64,000 bases of DNA. It comes from Pseudomonas hunanensis (GTDB lineage: Bacteria > Pseudomonadota > Gammaproteobacteria > Pseudomonadales > Pseudomonadaceae). The position numbers were made by a program, and so were the translations under genes. The stretch covers positions 21,835 through 85,834 of the forward strand of contig NZ_QJRC01000081.1 of NCBI RefSeq assembly GCF_013393325.1, in the 5' to 3' direction. Positions 17,849 through 25,904 of this stretch are shown here, in pieces. Below the pieces are notes generated by a model. It saw only the letters and a program-made list of their open reading frames with translations, made no database searches and was not told where the DNA came from. Numbering within the stretch: the first letter of the stretch is position 1; every line of letters starts with the position of its first letter.

Positions 17849-19138
17849 TTAATCATCATGGTGCAGGTACGCCGCCTGCTTCGGCAGGCGCAGGCTGAAC
17901 AGGAAGGCAATCGCCATCATCGCCGTCACGTACCAGTAGAAGGTGTTTTCCATGCCCAGGGTTTTCAGGCCCAAGGCCACGTACTCGGCCGAACCGCCGA
18001 ATGCCGCGTTGGCCACCGCATAGGCCAGGCCCACACCCAGCGCGCGTACTTGCGGCGGGAACATCTCGGCCTTCACCAGGCCGCTGATGGAGGTGTAGAA
18101 ACTGACGATACACAAGGCCAGGCTGATCAGAACGAAGGCCATGAACGGGCTGGTCACGGTTTTCAGCGCCATCAGCAATGGCACGGTGAACAGGGTACCC
18201 AAAGCGCCGAACAGCAGCATCGAGTTGCGCCGACCGATGCGGTCCGACAACATGCCGAAGAACGGCTGCAGCACCATGAACAGGAACAGCGCACCGGTCA
18301 TCACGTAGCTGGCGTTTTTCGCCGTCATGCCTGCAGTGTTGACCAGGTACTTCTGCATGTAGGTGGTGAAGGTGTAGAAGATCAACGAGCCGCCAGCGGT
18401 GTAACCCAGCACCGTGATGAACGCCGCTGCGTGGTTGCGGAACAGGCCACCAATCGAACCTGCATCCTTGTCATTACGGGTTTCGGCGCTGCTGGTCTCG
18501 TGCAGCGAGCGGCGCAGCATCAGCGAGATCAGCGCGGCGATGGCGCCCACCACGAATGGGATGCGCCAGCCCCAGGCCCGCAGTTCATCTTCAGTCAGCA
18601 GTTGTTGCAGGATCACCACCACCAGCACCGCCAGCAACTGGCCGCCAATCAGGGTGACGTACTGGAACGAAGCAAAGAAACCGCGCTGGCCGCGCAGGGC
18701 CACTTCACTCATGTAGGTGGCGGTGGTGCCGTATTCGCCACCCACCGACAGGCCCTGGATCAGGCGGGCCAGCAACAGCAGCGCCGGGGCCCAGGTGCCG
18801 ATGCTGGCATAGGTAGGCAGGCAAGCGATCATCAAGGAGCCGAAACACATCATCAGCACCGAGATCATCAAGGAATTCTTGCGACCGTGGCGGTCAGCGA
18901 GACGGCCGAAGATCCAGCCACCGATGGGGCGCATCAAAAAGCCTGCAGCGAACACGCCTGCCGTGTTCAACAGCTGCACGGTAGGGTCATCGGAGGGGAA
19001 GAAGGCCGGGGCGAAGTAGATCGCGCAAAAGGCGTAGACGTAGAAGTCGAACCATTCCACCAGGTTGCCTGATGAGGCACCGACAATGGCGAAGATGCGC
19101 TTGCTGCGTTCTTCGCCGGTGTAATAGGTTGAGGTCAT
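17849..19138 (-). CDS. pcaT: beta-ketoadipate/dicarboxylate MFS transporter PcaT
   Basis: A 429-aa major facilitator of the metabolite:H+ symporter group, with about 12 membrane helices. MHS/MFS features are visible: [20 protein letters not shown] (motif A, residues about 77-96) and [20 protein letters not shown]. In P. putida PcaT takes up beta-ketoadipate and related dicarboxylates, and the position between pcaF and pcaB matches that organism. The ATG is preceded by a purine-rich CAGGAGTAAAA ribosome site. A REP pair separates it from pcaF upstream. Confidence 0.93.
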   Translation of the reverse strand: MTSTYYTGEERSKRIFAIVGASSGNLVEWFDFYVYAFCAIYFAPAFFPSDDPTVQLLNTAGVFAAGFLMRPIGGWIFGRLADRHGRKNSLMISVLMMCFGSLMIACLPTYASIGTWAPALLLLARLIQGLSVGGEYGTTATYMSEVALRGQRGFFASFQYVTLIGGQLLAVLVVVILQQLLTEDELRAWGWRIPFVVGAIAALISLMLRRSLHETSSAETRNDKDAGSIGGLFRNHAAAFITVLGYTAGGSLIFYTFTTYMQKYLVNTAGMTAKNASYVMTGALFLFMVLQPFFGMLSDRIGRRNSMLLFGALGTLFTVPLLMALKTVTSPFMAFVLISLALCIVSFYTSISGLVKAEMFPPQVRALGVGLAYAVANAAFGGSAEYVALGLKTLGMENTFYWYVTAMMAIAFLFSLRLPKQAAYLHHDD

Positions 19139-19237
19139 GACGGTTTTACTCCTGGAGGGTCCTAGGTAAGTCTAGACATACCTGGTAACACACTCGTTCC
19201 GCTATCAGGCTGGCAATTGGCCTTGTGTCTAACAGGT

Positions 19238-19321
19238 CCGGCCTCTTCGCGGGCAAGCCCGCTCCCACAGTAGGAGGCGTGGTTCCACCTGTGGGAGCGG
19301 GCTTGCCCGCGAAGAGGCCGG
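19238..19321. repeat. Inverted pair of P. putida REP elements
   Basis: Two near-identical 33-bp REP units face each other (19238-19270 and 19289-19321). Each has the core CCGGCCTCTTCGCGGG plus GCTCCCACAG, separated by 18 bp. The pair can fold into one long hairpin between pcaF and pcaT in the same transcription unit, so it may tune read-through or protect the pcaF mRNA 3' end. Confidence 0.92.
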
Positions 19322-19327
19322 TACAGG

Positions 19328-20530
19328 TCAAACCCGCTCGATGGCCAGTGCCAGGCCCTGACCGACACCCACACACATGGTTGCCAGGCCCTTGCGCCCA
19401 CCACTCCTCTCCAACTGATGCAGTGCAGTCAGCACCAGGCGCGCACCGCTCATGCCCAGCGGGTGACCCAGGGCGATCGCGCCGCCGTTAGGGTTCACCT
19501 GCGGCGCGTCGTCGGCCACACCCAGCTCACGCAACACCGCCAGGCCTTGGCTGGCAAACGCTTCGTTAAGCTCGATCACATCGAAATCACTGACCGCCAC
19601 ACCCAGGCGCTCGGTCAACTTGCGCACCGCCGGCACCGGGCCAATGCCCATGACACGTGGCGCAACGCCGCCACTGGCCATGCCCAACACGCGGGCACGT
19701 GGGGTCAGGCCGTGTTTCTTCACCGCTGCGGCCGACGCCAGGATCAGCGCCGCCGCACCATCGTTCACACCCGAGGCGTTGCCAGCGGTGACCGTCTTGT
19801 CAGGGCCATTGACCGGCTTGAGCTTGGTCAGCGCTTCCAGCGTGGTTTCCGGGCGCAGGTGCTCGTCACGCTCAACGATGGTTTCGCCCTTCTTGTGCGC
19901 AATGCGCACCGGCACGATCTCTTCGGCGAAGTAGCCCGCCGCTTGGGCGGCTGCAGCTTTCTGCTGGCTGCGCAGGGCGAAAGCGTCCTGGTCAGCACGC
20001 GAAACCTGATAGTCGTCGGCCACGTTGTCGGCGGTCTCCGGCATGGAATCCACGCCGTACTGGTGCTTCATCAGTGGGTTGATGAAGCGCCAGCCGATGG
20101 TGGTGTCTTCCAGCTTCATGTTGCGCGAATAACCGCTTTCGGCTTTGCCCATGACGAACGGGGCGCGCGACATCGACTCGACACCACCGGCAATCACCAG
20201 CTCCATTTCGCCACTGGCAATGGCGCGGAAGGCGGTGCCGATGGCATCCATGCCCGATGCGCACAGGCGGTTCAGGGTGACGCCGGGGATGCTGTCCGGC
20301 AGGCCGGCCAGCAGCAGCGCCATGCGTGCCACGTTGCGGTTGTCTTCACCGGCCTGGTTGGCGCAGCCGAAGAACACCTCGTCCACCTGGTCCCACTGCA
20401 CGCCGGGGTTGCGCTCGATCAGCGCCTTCAGCGGCACGGCGGCCAGGTCATCGGCCCGCACGCTGGCCAGGGCGCCGCCGAAGCGGCCGATCGGGGTGCG
20501 GATGGCGTCACAGATGAATACGTCGTGCAT
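19328..20530 (-). CDS. pcaF: 3-oxoadipyl-CoA thiolase PcaF
   Basis: A 400-aa thiolase that cleaves beta-ketoadipyl-CoA into succinyl-CoA and acetyl-CoA, the last step of the pathway. The acyl-enzyme cysteine is in TLNRLCASGMDAIGTAFRAI (near residue 90), NPNGGAIALGHPLGMSGARL holds the histidine, and the second cysteine is in GLATMCVGVGQGLALAIERV at the end. I chose MHDVFICDAIRTPIGRFGGA at 20530: AGGAG precedes it and it gives the standard 400 aa. An in-frame extension of 34 codons is probably untranslated leader. Two PcaR boxes lie 174-207 bp upstream. Confidence 0.96.
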   Translation of the reverse strand: MHDVFICDAIRTPIGRFGGALASVRADDLAAVPLKALIERNPGVQWDQVDEVFFGCANQAGEDNRNVARMALLLAGLPDSIPGVTLNRLCASGMDAIGTAFRAIASGEMELVIAGGVESMSRAPFVMGKAESGYSRNMKLEDTTIGWRFINPLMKHQYGVDSMPETADNVADDYQVSRADQDAFALRSQQKAAAAQAAGYFAEEIVPVRIAHKKGETIVERDEHLRPETTLEALTKLKPVNGPDKTVTAGNASGVNDGAAALILASAAAVKKHGLTPRARVLGMASGGVAPRVMGIGPVPAVRKLTERLGVAVSDFDVIELNEAFASQGLAVLRELGVADDAPQVNPNGGAIALGHPLGMSGARLVLTALHQLERSGGRKGLATMCVGVGQGLALAIERV

Positions 20531-20703
20531 CAGGCTTTCTCCTGCCACTTGGCCATGGGCTGCGGCGGTACGGGCTTCGAGGTCACACAGGGTGGACAGC
20601 TCGACTTGGGTGGATTCGGTAATGGTCTGCACGTGGCATTTGGAGGCTCCTGGTCAGGGTGCTTCGGTGGCCCCAGATTAAGGAGACTGGCAGGTAGCTT
20701 TCA

Positions 20704-20737
20704 ATTCGATAATCGACTATATGTGCGATTATCGAAC
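20704..20737 (-). promoter_or_regulatory. Paired PcaR boxes upstream of pcaF
   Basis: On the minus strand the distal box is a perfect GTTCGATAATCGCAC (20723-20737) and the proximal one is AGTCGATTATCGAAT (20704-20718). They are separated by 4 bp, so the repeat distance is 19 bp. The perfect 15-mer is the known PcaR operator of P. putida pcaIJ as I recall it. PcaR with beta-ketoadipate activates the structural genes, so this should drive pcaF-T-B-D-C. Confidence 0.85.
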
Positions 20738-20776
20738 CATTTGTTGCTTGCCTAAGCATCGAGCCGTTGCTGCGAA

Positions 20777-20795
20777 TGGGCCGCATAGCGGCCCA
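20777..20795. terminator. Hairpin after pcaK
   Basis: Perfect 8-bp stem TGGGCCGC / GCGGCCCA with loop ATA, lying 7 bp beyond the pcaK stop in its direction of transcription. No T-run follows, so it may be a Rho-type or REP-like stop rather than a classic intrinsic terminator. Confidence 0.55.
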
Positions 20796-20802
20796 CCGCT
20801 GA

Positions 20803-22149
20803 TCACGTCGCGTCCGCGTGACTCACCAGGCCCTTCACGATCACACCCACGGCCGCCAGCGCCGCCGGCACCAACAGTGCGGTCAGCACTTGCTCGAAGT
20901 TCCAGCCCAGGCCCAGCAGCGTCGCGCCGCTCCAGGCCCCCAGAATCGCGCCAAAGCGGCCGATACCCAGCATCCACGATACACCGGTGGCCCGGCCCTG
21001 GGTGGGGTAGAAGCGTGCCGCCAAAGATGGCATCGCCGACTGTGCACCGTTCACGCACATGCCGGCGATCAGCACCAGCGTGGCCAGCAAGGTGATGTTG
21101 CCCAGGCTCTGCCCCACGGCGTAGGCGAACACCCCGGCCAGCAGGTAGAAAATGCCGATCACCTTGTGTGGGTTGAAACGGTCCATGGCCCAACCCACGC
21201 CAACTGCACTGAGCACGCCACCGAACTGGAACAGCGCGCCGATGAACGCGGCCTGTTCCATGCTCGCGCCGCTGTCACGCATCAGGGTGGGTAGCCAACT
21301 GGTCAGCAGGTAGACGATCACCAGGCCCATGAAATAGGTCAGCCACAGCAGCACGGTGCCCAGCCCATAGGTGCCAGAGAAGATCACCGCAAACACGTTG
21401 CGTGCAGCCACCGCCTTTTGTTCCGGCACGCTGAAGCTGCCGGCCTCGGCCACTACGTGCGGCGCAATCGGCGACAAAGTCTTGCGCACCTTGTCGGTGC
21501 CTCGGTTGCGTACTACCAGGAACCGCGCCGACTCCGGCAGCCAGAGCATCAACACCAGTGCCAGCAGCAACGGCAACACGCCACCGATCACCAGCAGGCT
21601 GTGCCAGCCGTAGGCCGGGATCAGCTTGGCGGAGATGAAGCCACCACCCGCCATGCCCAGGTTGAAACCGCAGAACATGCTGGTCACCAGCAACGACTTG
21701 AGGCGTTCAGGGGTGTATTCGGACAGCAACGTGGTGGCATTGGGCATACCTGCCCCCAGGCCCAGCCCTGTCAGGAAGCGCAACACCAGCAGTTGGTCGA
21801 CGTTGGTGGCATAGGCCGAGGCCAGGCTGAAGCCACCGAACACCAGCACAGCACCCACCAGCACGCCTTTGCGGCCGAAACGGTCAGCCAGCGGCCCGGA
21901 GCCCAAGGCGCCGAACACCATCCCGATCAATGCGGCACTCATCACCGGGCCGAGGCTGGCGCGATCGATCCCCCACTCCTGCGACAGGGCCGGGGCAATG
22001 AAACCCATGGCGGCGGTGTCCAGGCCATCGAGAAAAACGATCAGGAAGCACAACAGCACGACCCGCCACTGATAGCGGGACAGCGGCTGCTGATTGATGA
22101 ACGACTGAACGTCGAGGCTTTTGCCGACGTTGGTTTGTGCTTGGTTCAT
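20803..22149 (-). CDS. pcaK: 4-hydroxybenzoate/protocatechuate transporter PcaK
   Basis: A 448-aa aromatic acid:H+ symporter of the MFS, the length of P. putida PcaK. It carries in 4-hydroxybenzoate and protocatechuate and is known to be needed for chemotaxis to them. The aromatic-transporter hallmark LDGLDTAAMGFIAPALSQEW lies in TM1 and the loop 2-3 motif is GPLADRFGRKGVLVG. I chose MNQAQTNVGKSLDVQSF at 22149, which gives the known length. It follows pcaR on the same strand after 321 bp and has its own PcaR-like box. Confidence 0.95.
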   Translation of the reverse strand: MNQAQTNVGKSLDVQSFINQQPLSRYQWRVVLLCFLIVFLDGLDTAAMGFIAPALSQEWGIDRASLGPVMSAALIGMVFGALGSGPLADRFGRKGVLVGAVLVFGGFSLASAYATNVDQLLVLRFLTGLGLGAGMPNATTLLSEYTPERLKSLLVTSMFCGFNLGMAGGGFISAKLIPAYGWHSLLVIGGVLPLLLALVLMLWLPESARFLVVRNRGTDKVRKTLSPIAPHVVAEAGSFSVPEQKAVAARNVFAVIFSGTYGLGTVLLWLTYFMGLVIVYLLTSWLPTLMRDSGASMEQAAFIGALFQFGGVLSAVGVGWAMDRFNPHKVIGIFYLLAGVFAYAVGQSLGNITLLATLVLIAGMCVNGAQSAMPSLAARFYPTQGRATGVSWMLGIGRFGAILGAWSGATLLGLGWNFEQVLTALLVPAALAAVGVIVKGLVSHADAT

Positions 22150-22402
22150 TGTTGTTATCCAGAATGTGGGGCACAGCAAGGCCACTGCACGCGAATAACC
22201 GGTGCAAGAGGGCGATGATTGGAAATAGGGGCTGCGTCAGCCTGGATACAACGGTACTGCGTGCGGGTGCGGCCGCAGCAGCGAGGTGACAGTATTCATG
22301 GGTAAGTGCCTCTTATGTTTTTCTTGTTCGGTCGGCAAGCCGACCGCTGCGAGAAACATTAATCAGCGGGCGTAGGTGAAGCAATTCACCCGGAACGACA
22401 CT

Positions 22403-22417
22403 GTGCGTTTATCGCAC
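22403..22417 (-). promoter_or_regulatory. PcaR-like box upstream of pcaK
   Basis: On the minus strand GTGCGATAAACGCAC, a near-perfect 15-bp dyad matching the PcaR box GTTCGATAATCGCAC at 12 of 15 positions. Unlike pcaF and pcaR there is no convincing second box 19 bp away. It lies 254-268 bp before the pcaK start. Confidence 0.6.
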
Positions 22418-22444
22418 AAGAAACGGTTTTGCCTGTTCTATTTT

Positions 22445-22463
22445 GGGGCCGCTTTGCGGCCCC
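22445..22463. terminator. GC hairpin after pcaR
   Basis: Perfect 8-bp stem GGGGCCGC / GCGGCCCC with loop TTT, 8 bp past the pcaR stop. The same sequence recurs after purU, pyk and xenB. No long T-run on the minus strand. Confidence 0.65.
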
Positions 22464-22470
22464 TGCGGCC

Positions 22471-23346
22471 TCACCCGAACAACTGATGGCAAAGGTCGCG
22501 GCTGGCCGCCAGCAGAATCGGCAAGAACCGCTGCTCCAGCTCGCTGCGCGTCACCCGGCCAACATGGGTGCTCACGTTCAATGCCGCCAACACTTGCCCC
22601 GAAGCGTCGTAAACCGGCACTGCAATCGAGCGCAACCCCTGCTCCAGCTCCTGGTCCACCACGCACCACCCTTGGGCGCGTACCTGCTGGATGCAGGCAA
22701 ACAATGACTCTGGGTCATTCAGCGTCCGACTGGTGCGCGCCTTCAGGTCGGCACGGTCCAGGTACTCACGCAGGCTGGTGTCGTCCATGGCCGCCAGCAG
22801 AATGCGCCCCATCGACGTGCAATACGCCGGCAAGCGACCGCCCACCGACAGGTCGACCGAAATCAGCCGCTCCACCGTGGCCGAACGCGCTATATAAAGG
22901 ATGTCGTCACCTTCGAGGGTGGCCATGTTGGCCGCCTCATGCAACTGATCGCTGATGCGGTCCAGGTAGGGTTGGGCAGAAATCGCCAGCGGCGTCGACG
23001 ACAGGTACGCATGCCCCAGGGTCAGCACTTTGGGCAGCAGCGAATAGGTACGCCCGTCTGTGGTGGCGTAACCGAGCTTGATCAACGTGTGCAGGCAACG
23101 GCGCACCGCTGCGCGGGGGATTTCGGTGCGGTGGCTGATCTGGGCGATGGTCAGGTGGCGTTTGCGCTCCTGGAACGCCTGGATCACGGCCAGGCCACGC
23201 GCCAGGGAGGTCATGAAGTCCGGATCACCGGTAAAGGCCTGGATGCGCTTGGCCGGGGAGGCCACGATCGGCGGCGCCATGGCAGCCGAAGCAGGTCGTG
23301 CTGCCTCCGGATTGCCGGAATCGTTGCCCAGGGTTTCGTCACTCAT
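22471..23346 (-). CDS. pcaR: IclR-family regulator PcaR
   Basis: A 291-aa IclR-type regulator that responds to beta-ketoadipate and activates the pca regulon. The N-terminal winged helix covers about residues 50-105 (SLARGLAVIQAFQERKRHLT, then IAQISHRTEIPRAAVRRCLH), and the C-terminal IclR effector domain includes YIARSATVERLISVDLSVGG and GRILLAAMDD. The ATG at 23346 (MSDETLGNDS) is preceded by GAGGTG and gives the known length. A PcaR box pair starts 28 bp upstream of the start, suiting autoregulation. First gene of the minus-strand cluster. Confidence 0.96.
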   Translation of the reverse strand: MSDETLGNDSGNPEAARPASAAMAPPIVASPAKRIQAFTGDPDFMTSLARGLAVIQAFQERKRHLTIAQISHRTEIPRAAVRRCLHTLIKLGYATTDGRTYSLLPKVLTLGHAYLSSTPLAISAQPYLDRISDQLHEAANMATLEGDDILYIARSATVERLISVDLSVGGRLPAYCTSMGRILLAAMDDTSLREYLDRADLKARTSRTLNDPESLFACIQQVRAQGWCVVDQELEQGLRSIAVPVYDASGQVLAALNVSTHVGRVTRSELEQRFLPILLAASRDLCHQLFG

Positions 23347-23373
23347 CGCACACCTCAAAAAAAACGCCGGTTC

Positions 23374-23407
23374 GTGCGATTATCGAACAAACGGCCGATA
23401 ATCGCAA
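23374..23407 (-). promoter_or_regulatory. Paired PcaR boxes upstream of pcaR
   Basis: On the minus strand the proximal box is a perfect GTTCGATAATCGCAC (23374-23388) and the distal one is TTGCGATTATCGGCC (23393-23407). The spacing is 4 bp and the repeat distance 19 bp, as before pcaF but with perfect and degenerate boxes swapped. The proximal box lies 28-42 bp before the start codon, about where the promoter -10 and +1 should be, suggesting autorepression. Confidence 0.82.
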
Positions 23408-23439
23408 TTGACCGCCGACACTTTTGCTTATACCTTTCT

Positions 23440-23531
23440 CATGCCACTTGTGGCTTCTTTGGAGAGACTGGTCAGGTACCCACCGTAGAAGTCCCCAGGC
23501 AACGGCCTCGCCTTCCGGCGAGGCCGTTTTT
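23440..23531 (+). ncRNA. Candidate small RNA divergent from pcaR
   Basis: A promoter-like TTGACC (23408-23413) and TATACC (23429-23434, spacing 15) precede a module with a 5' hairpin GCCAC-TT-GTGGC (23443-23454), a single-stranded stretch and a strong intrinsic terminator. That size and layout is typical of Hfq-type small RNAs. The -35 abuts the distal PcaR box. Alternatives are a leader peptide (MPLVASLERLVRYPP from the ATG at 23441, no ribosome site seen) or a stop for antisense transcripts. I do not recognise the family. Confidence 0.45.
23502..23531 (+). terminator. Intrinsic terminator
   Basis: An 11-bp perfect stem ACGGCCTCGCC / GGCGAGGCCGT with loop TTCC and a following TTTT tract. 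Strong on the plus strand, though no annotated plus-strand gene lies just upstream, which is why a small RNA is proposed. Confidence 0.9.
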
Positions 23532-23683
23532 CATTACAGCCGCGCTCCGGCAATGCAGCGAACTTTTATCGGTGACGCCTTTCAAACTTGTACGAAAGGT
23601 CCAAACTGATTCCGAACACATCCCAGTACTTGCATCAGCTGATGTCAGGTTTGGTAAATAACGATGTTCGGCAAATTATCGAT

Positions 23684-23692
23684 TGCTATAAT
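23684..23692 (+). promoter_or_regulatory. Extended -10 promoter element
   Basis: TGCTATAAT is a perfect extended -10 hexamer. No good -35 is present, as is usual for this class. It would start a transcript about 120 nt before the 66-aa gene. It lies inside repeated TATCGATT / AATCGATT motifs that may bind a regulator. Confidence 0.5.
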
Positions 23693-23821
23693 CGATTACG
23701 CAGGCCCCCACGCTACCGTGGTAATGGAACCTTCCGCTGTATCAAGCCGTTGCGGCCAGCAAGGCATGTGCATGTGCACCATGCATAACAACAGTCATTA
23801 CTCTTCATTCAGGTACTGCAT

Positions 23822-24022
23822 GTGACGAAAGATGAACTGCGCGCAGAACTCGAGCGCCAGGCTGAACGTTACAAGGATGTTTACGGTGGCGAAGTCACCA
23901 CTTACGCCGCACAACCGGATCCAGAACGCAAACCTTGGCGCAAACGTGCCAGCGTGCGTGACCAGTCCTTCAGCCAGGAACTGGAACGCATGGAAAAGGA
24001 ACTGCGCAGCGACAATCCCTGA
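23822..24022 (+). CDS. conserved small hydrophilic protein, 66 aa
   Basis: A 66-aa charged, soluble protein (MTKDELRAELERQAERYKDV, then GGEVTTYAAQPDPERKPWRK and a C-terminal helix QELERMEKELRSDNP) with no signal or membrane helix. I recall similar short proteins in other pseudomonads but no assigned function. The start is a GTG with a weak CAGG site; no in-frame ATG lies nearby. An extended -10 promoter stands about 130 bp upstream and a GC hairpin follows the stop. Codon use is like that of real genes here. Confidence 0.65.
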   Translation: MTKDELRAELERQAERYKDVYGGEVTTYAAQPDPERKPWRKRASVRDQSFSQELERMEKELRSDNP

Positions 24023-24336
24023 GGCTCGGAGCCACGCCCGCGCGTCGTCGCCCGGCCAGCCCGGGCGCGGTCGATTTTTACTGTCCGGCTGATGATGAAA
24101 TGGAATTACACAAATTTCATACGGCCGTTTGAATAATGGCGAAGCGGATTTTTCTTCGCTTTTATGTCTTTTTTCGCCAGCGTTTGTGCTTTTTAGCCGA
24201 TTTTCACCTACCCATAGTCCCCGTCAAGCACGGCTCGCGTGCGCCATGAAGATTGCCATCGGTCTGCAGCAGGTGCATCGATTGCCAAGGTTTTCTGGCA
24301 TAATCCCGCCCCCCTATGACCCGCCAGACAACCTTC
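24023..24336. other. 314-bp region before pitA
   Basis: No gene seen. A GC-rich hairpin follows the 66-aa gene (24049-24080). Beyond it is AT-richer sequence with a GCGAAG...CTTCGC-TTTTA dyad (24139-24163) and the presumed pitA promoter. No clear Pho box by eye. Confidence 0.6.
24049..24080 (+). terminator. Terminator-like hairpin after the 66-aa gene
   Basis: Stem CGCCCGG / CCGGGCG (24049-24055 / 24061-24067) with loop CCAGC, followed after 7 nt by ATTTTTA. A plausible but imperfect intrinsic terminator. Confidence 0.6.
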
Positions 24337-25809
24337 ATGATCGATTTATTCAGCGGACTGGATGCCTGGGTGTTGGTGAGCCTGCTGCTCGCCTTGACCT
24401 TCGTACTCGCCTTCGAGTTCATCAATGGCTTTCATGACACCGCCAACGCGGTAGCTACTGTCATCTATACCAAAGCCATGCCGCCGCACCTCGCCGTGTT
24501 CTTCTCCGGCGTGTTCAACTTCCTTGGCGTTCTGCTCGGTGGTGTTGGGGTGGCCTATGCCATCGTGCACCTGCTGCCGGTAGAGCTGCTGATCAATGTG
24601 AACACCGGACACGGCCTGGCCATGGTCTTCTCGCTGCTGGCTGCGGCCATCACCTGGAACCTGGGCACTTGGTACTTCGGCATCCCGGCCTCCAGCTCGC
24701 ACACGCTGATCGGCTCCATTCTCGGTGTCGGCTTGGCCAACGCCCTGATCAACGACATCCCGCTGGGCGACGGCGTCAACTGGCAAAAGGCGATCGACAT
24801 CGCCATGTCGCTGGTGGTCTCGCCCATGGCCGGCTTCGCCGTTGCCGCCCTGGTGCTGATCGGCCTGAAATGGTGGCGCCCGCTGTCGAAGATGCACAAA
24901 ACCCCCGAGCAGCGCCGCAAGCTCGACGACAAGAAGCACCCGCCGTTCTGGAACCGCCTGGTCCTGGTGGTTTCCGCCATGGGTGTAAGCTTCGTGCACG
25001 GCTCCAACGACGGCCAGAAAGGCATCGGCCTGATCATGCTGGTACTGATCGGTATCGTCCCGGCCAAGTTCGTCCTCGACCTGAACAGCACCACGTACCA
25101 GATCGAGCGTACCCGCGACGCTACCCTGCACATGAGCCAGTTCTACCAGCGCAATGCCGCGACCCTGGGCGAATTCCTGGCACTGGGCAAGGCCAAGGCC
25201 AGCGACCTGCCGGAGCAGTTCAGCTGCAACCCACAGCAGACCGAACCGACCATCGCCGCACTGCAGTCCTCGTTGCAAGGCGTGACCGACTACCACAGCC
25301 TGGACGCCGAGAAGCGCGTCGAAGTGCGTCGCTACCTGCTGTGCCTGGATGACACGGCGAAGAAGGTTGGCAAACTGCCAGGCCTGGAAGCCCGTGAAAA
25401 GGCCGACCTTGAGAAACTGCGCAAAGACCTCACCGCCACCACCGAATACGCCCCATTCTGGGTAATCGTGGCCGTCGCCCTGGCCCTGGGCCTTGGCACC
25501 ATGGTTGGCTGGAAGCGTGTGGTGTTGACCGTTGGCGAGAAGATCGGCAAACAGGGCATGACATACGCCCAAGGTATGTCGGCACAGATCACCGCAGCCT
25601 GCGCCATCGGCATGGCCAACGTGTTCGCCCTGCCGGTATCGACCACCCATGTGCTGTCGTCCGGTGTGGCCGGCACCATGGTCGCCAACAAAAGTGGCCT
25701 GCAAGGCGGCACCGTGAAGACCATCCTGCTGGCCTGGATCCTGACCCTGCCTGCCTCGATGGGCTTGGCGGCCGGCCTGTTCTGGCTGGCGTCCAAAGCC
25801 ATTGGCTGA
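24337..25809 (+). CDS. pitA: low-affinity inorganic phosphate permease PitA
   Basis: A 490-aa PiT-family (PHO4) transporter that brings metal-phosphate complexes in with protons. Both family repeats are visible: INGFHDTANAVATVIYTKAM near residue 28 and SFVHGSNDGQKGIGLIMLVL in the second half, with a hydrophilic loop between helix groups as in E. coli PitA. I chose MIDLFSGLDAWVLVS at 24337 because it aligns with the E. coli N-terminus; an ATG 21 bp earlier is possible, and neither has a strong ribosome site. A bidirectional hairpin ends the gene. Confidence 0.92.
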   Translation: MIDLFSGLDAWVLVSLLLALTFVLAFEFINGFHDTANAVATVIYTKAMPPHLAVFFSGVFNFLGVLLGGVGVAYAIVHLLPVELLINVNTGHGLAMVFSLLAAAITWNLGTWYFGIPASSSHTLIGSILGVGLANALINDIPLGDGVNWQKAIDIAMSLVVSPMAGFAVAALVLIGLKWWRPLSKMHKTPEQRRKLDDKKHPPFWNRLVLVVSAMGVSFVHGSNDGQKGIGLIMLVLIGIVPAKFVLDLNSTTYQIERTRDATLHMSQFYQRNAATLGEFLALGKAKASDLPEQFSCNPQQTEPTIAALQSSLQGVTDYHSLDAEKRVEVRRYLLCLDDTAKKVGKLPGLEAREKADLEKLRKDLTATTEYAPFWVIVAVALALGLGTMVGWKRVVLTVGEKIGKQGMTYAQGMSAQITAACAIGMANVFALPVSTTHVLSSGVAGTMVANKSGLQGGTVKTILLAWILTLPASMGLAAGLFWLASKAIG

Positions 25810-25825
25810 CGGACACCGCAATAGA

Positions 25826-25849
25826 AAAAGGCGCCCAAGGGCGCCTTTT
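25826..25849. terminator. Bidirectional terminator between pitA and the HerA-like gene
   Basis: Perfect stem AAAAGGCGCCC / GGGCGCCTTTT with a 2-nt loop. T-runs stand on both strands, so it can stop pitA from the left and the convergent ATPase gene from the right. Confidence 0.9.
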
Positions 25850-25904
25850 CTATGGCTATTTTCCTGCACTTAGTAGGAGCAGGTCGCCTGCCAGGTGCAG
25901 GTCA

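Larger units (their letters stand above)
22150..22470. other. 321-bp pcaR-pcaK intergenic region
   Basis: No gene seen. It holds a GGGGCCGC-TTT-GCGGCCCC hairpin directly after pcaR (22445-22463), a single PcaR-like palindrome (22403-22417) and presumably the pcaK promoter and a leader of up to about 200 nt. Confidence 0.7.
23347..23821. other. 475-bp region between pcaR and the 66-aa gene
   Basis: Holds the pcaR promoter with PcaR boxes, a divergent promoter-like element and hairpin-terminator module (small-RNA candidate 23440-23531), then about 150 bp without clear features. An extended -10 promoter (23684-23692) and a leader with a CCACG-CTAC-CGTGG hairpin precede the 66-aa gene. No convincing protein gene inside. 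Confidence 0.7.

Noticed and set aside
16295..19072. 925-aa open frame on the plus strand over pcaB and pcaT
   Set aside because: Same codon-bias shadow effect; His, Gln and Arg-rich with no domain.
20531..20632. 34-codon in-frame N-terminal extension of PcaF
   Set aside because: PcaF homologues are 400 aa starting at MHDVF, and a strong AGGAG stands right before that ATG.
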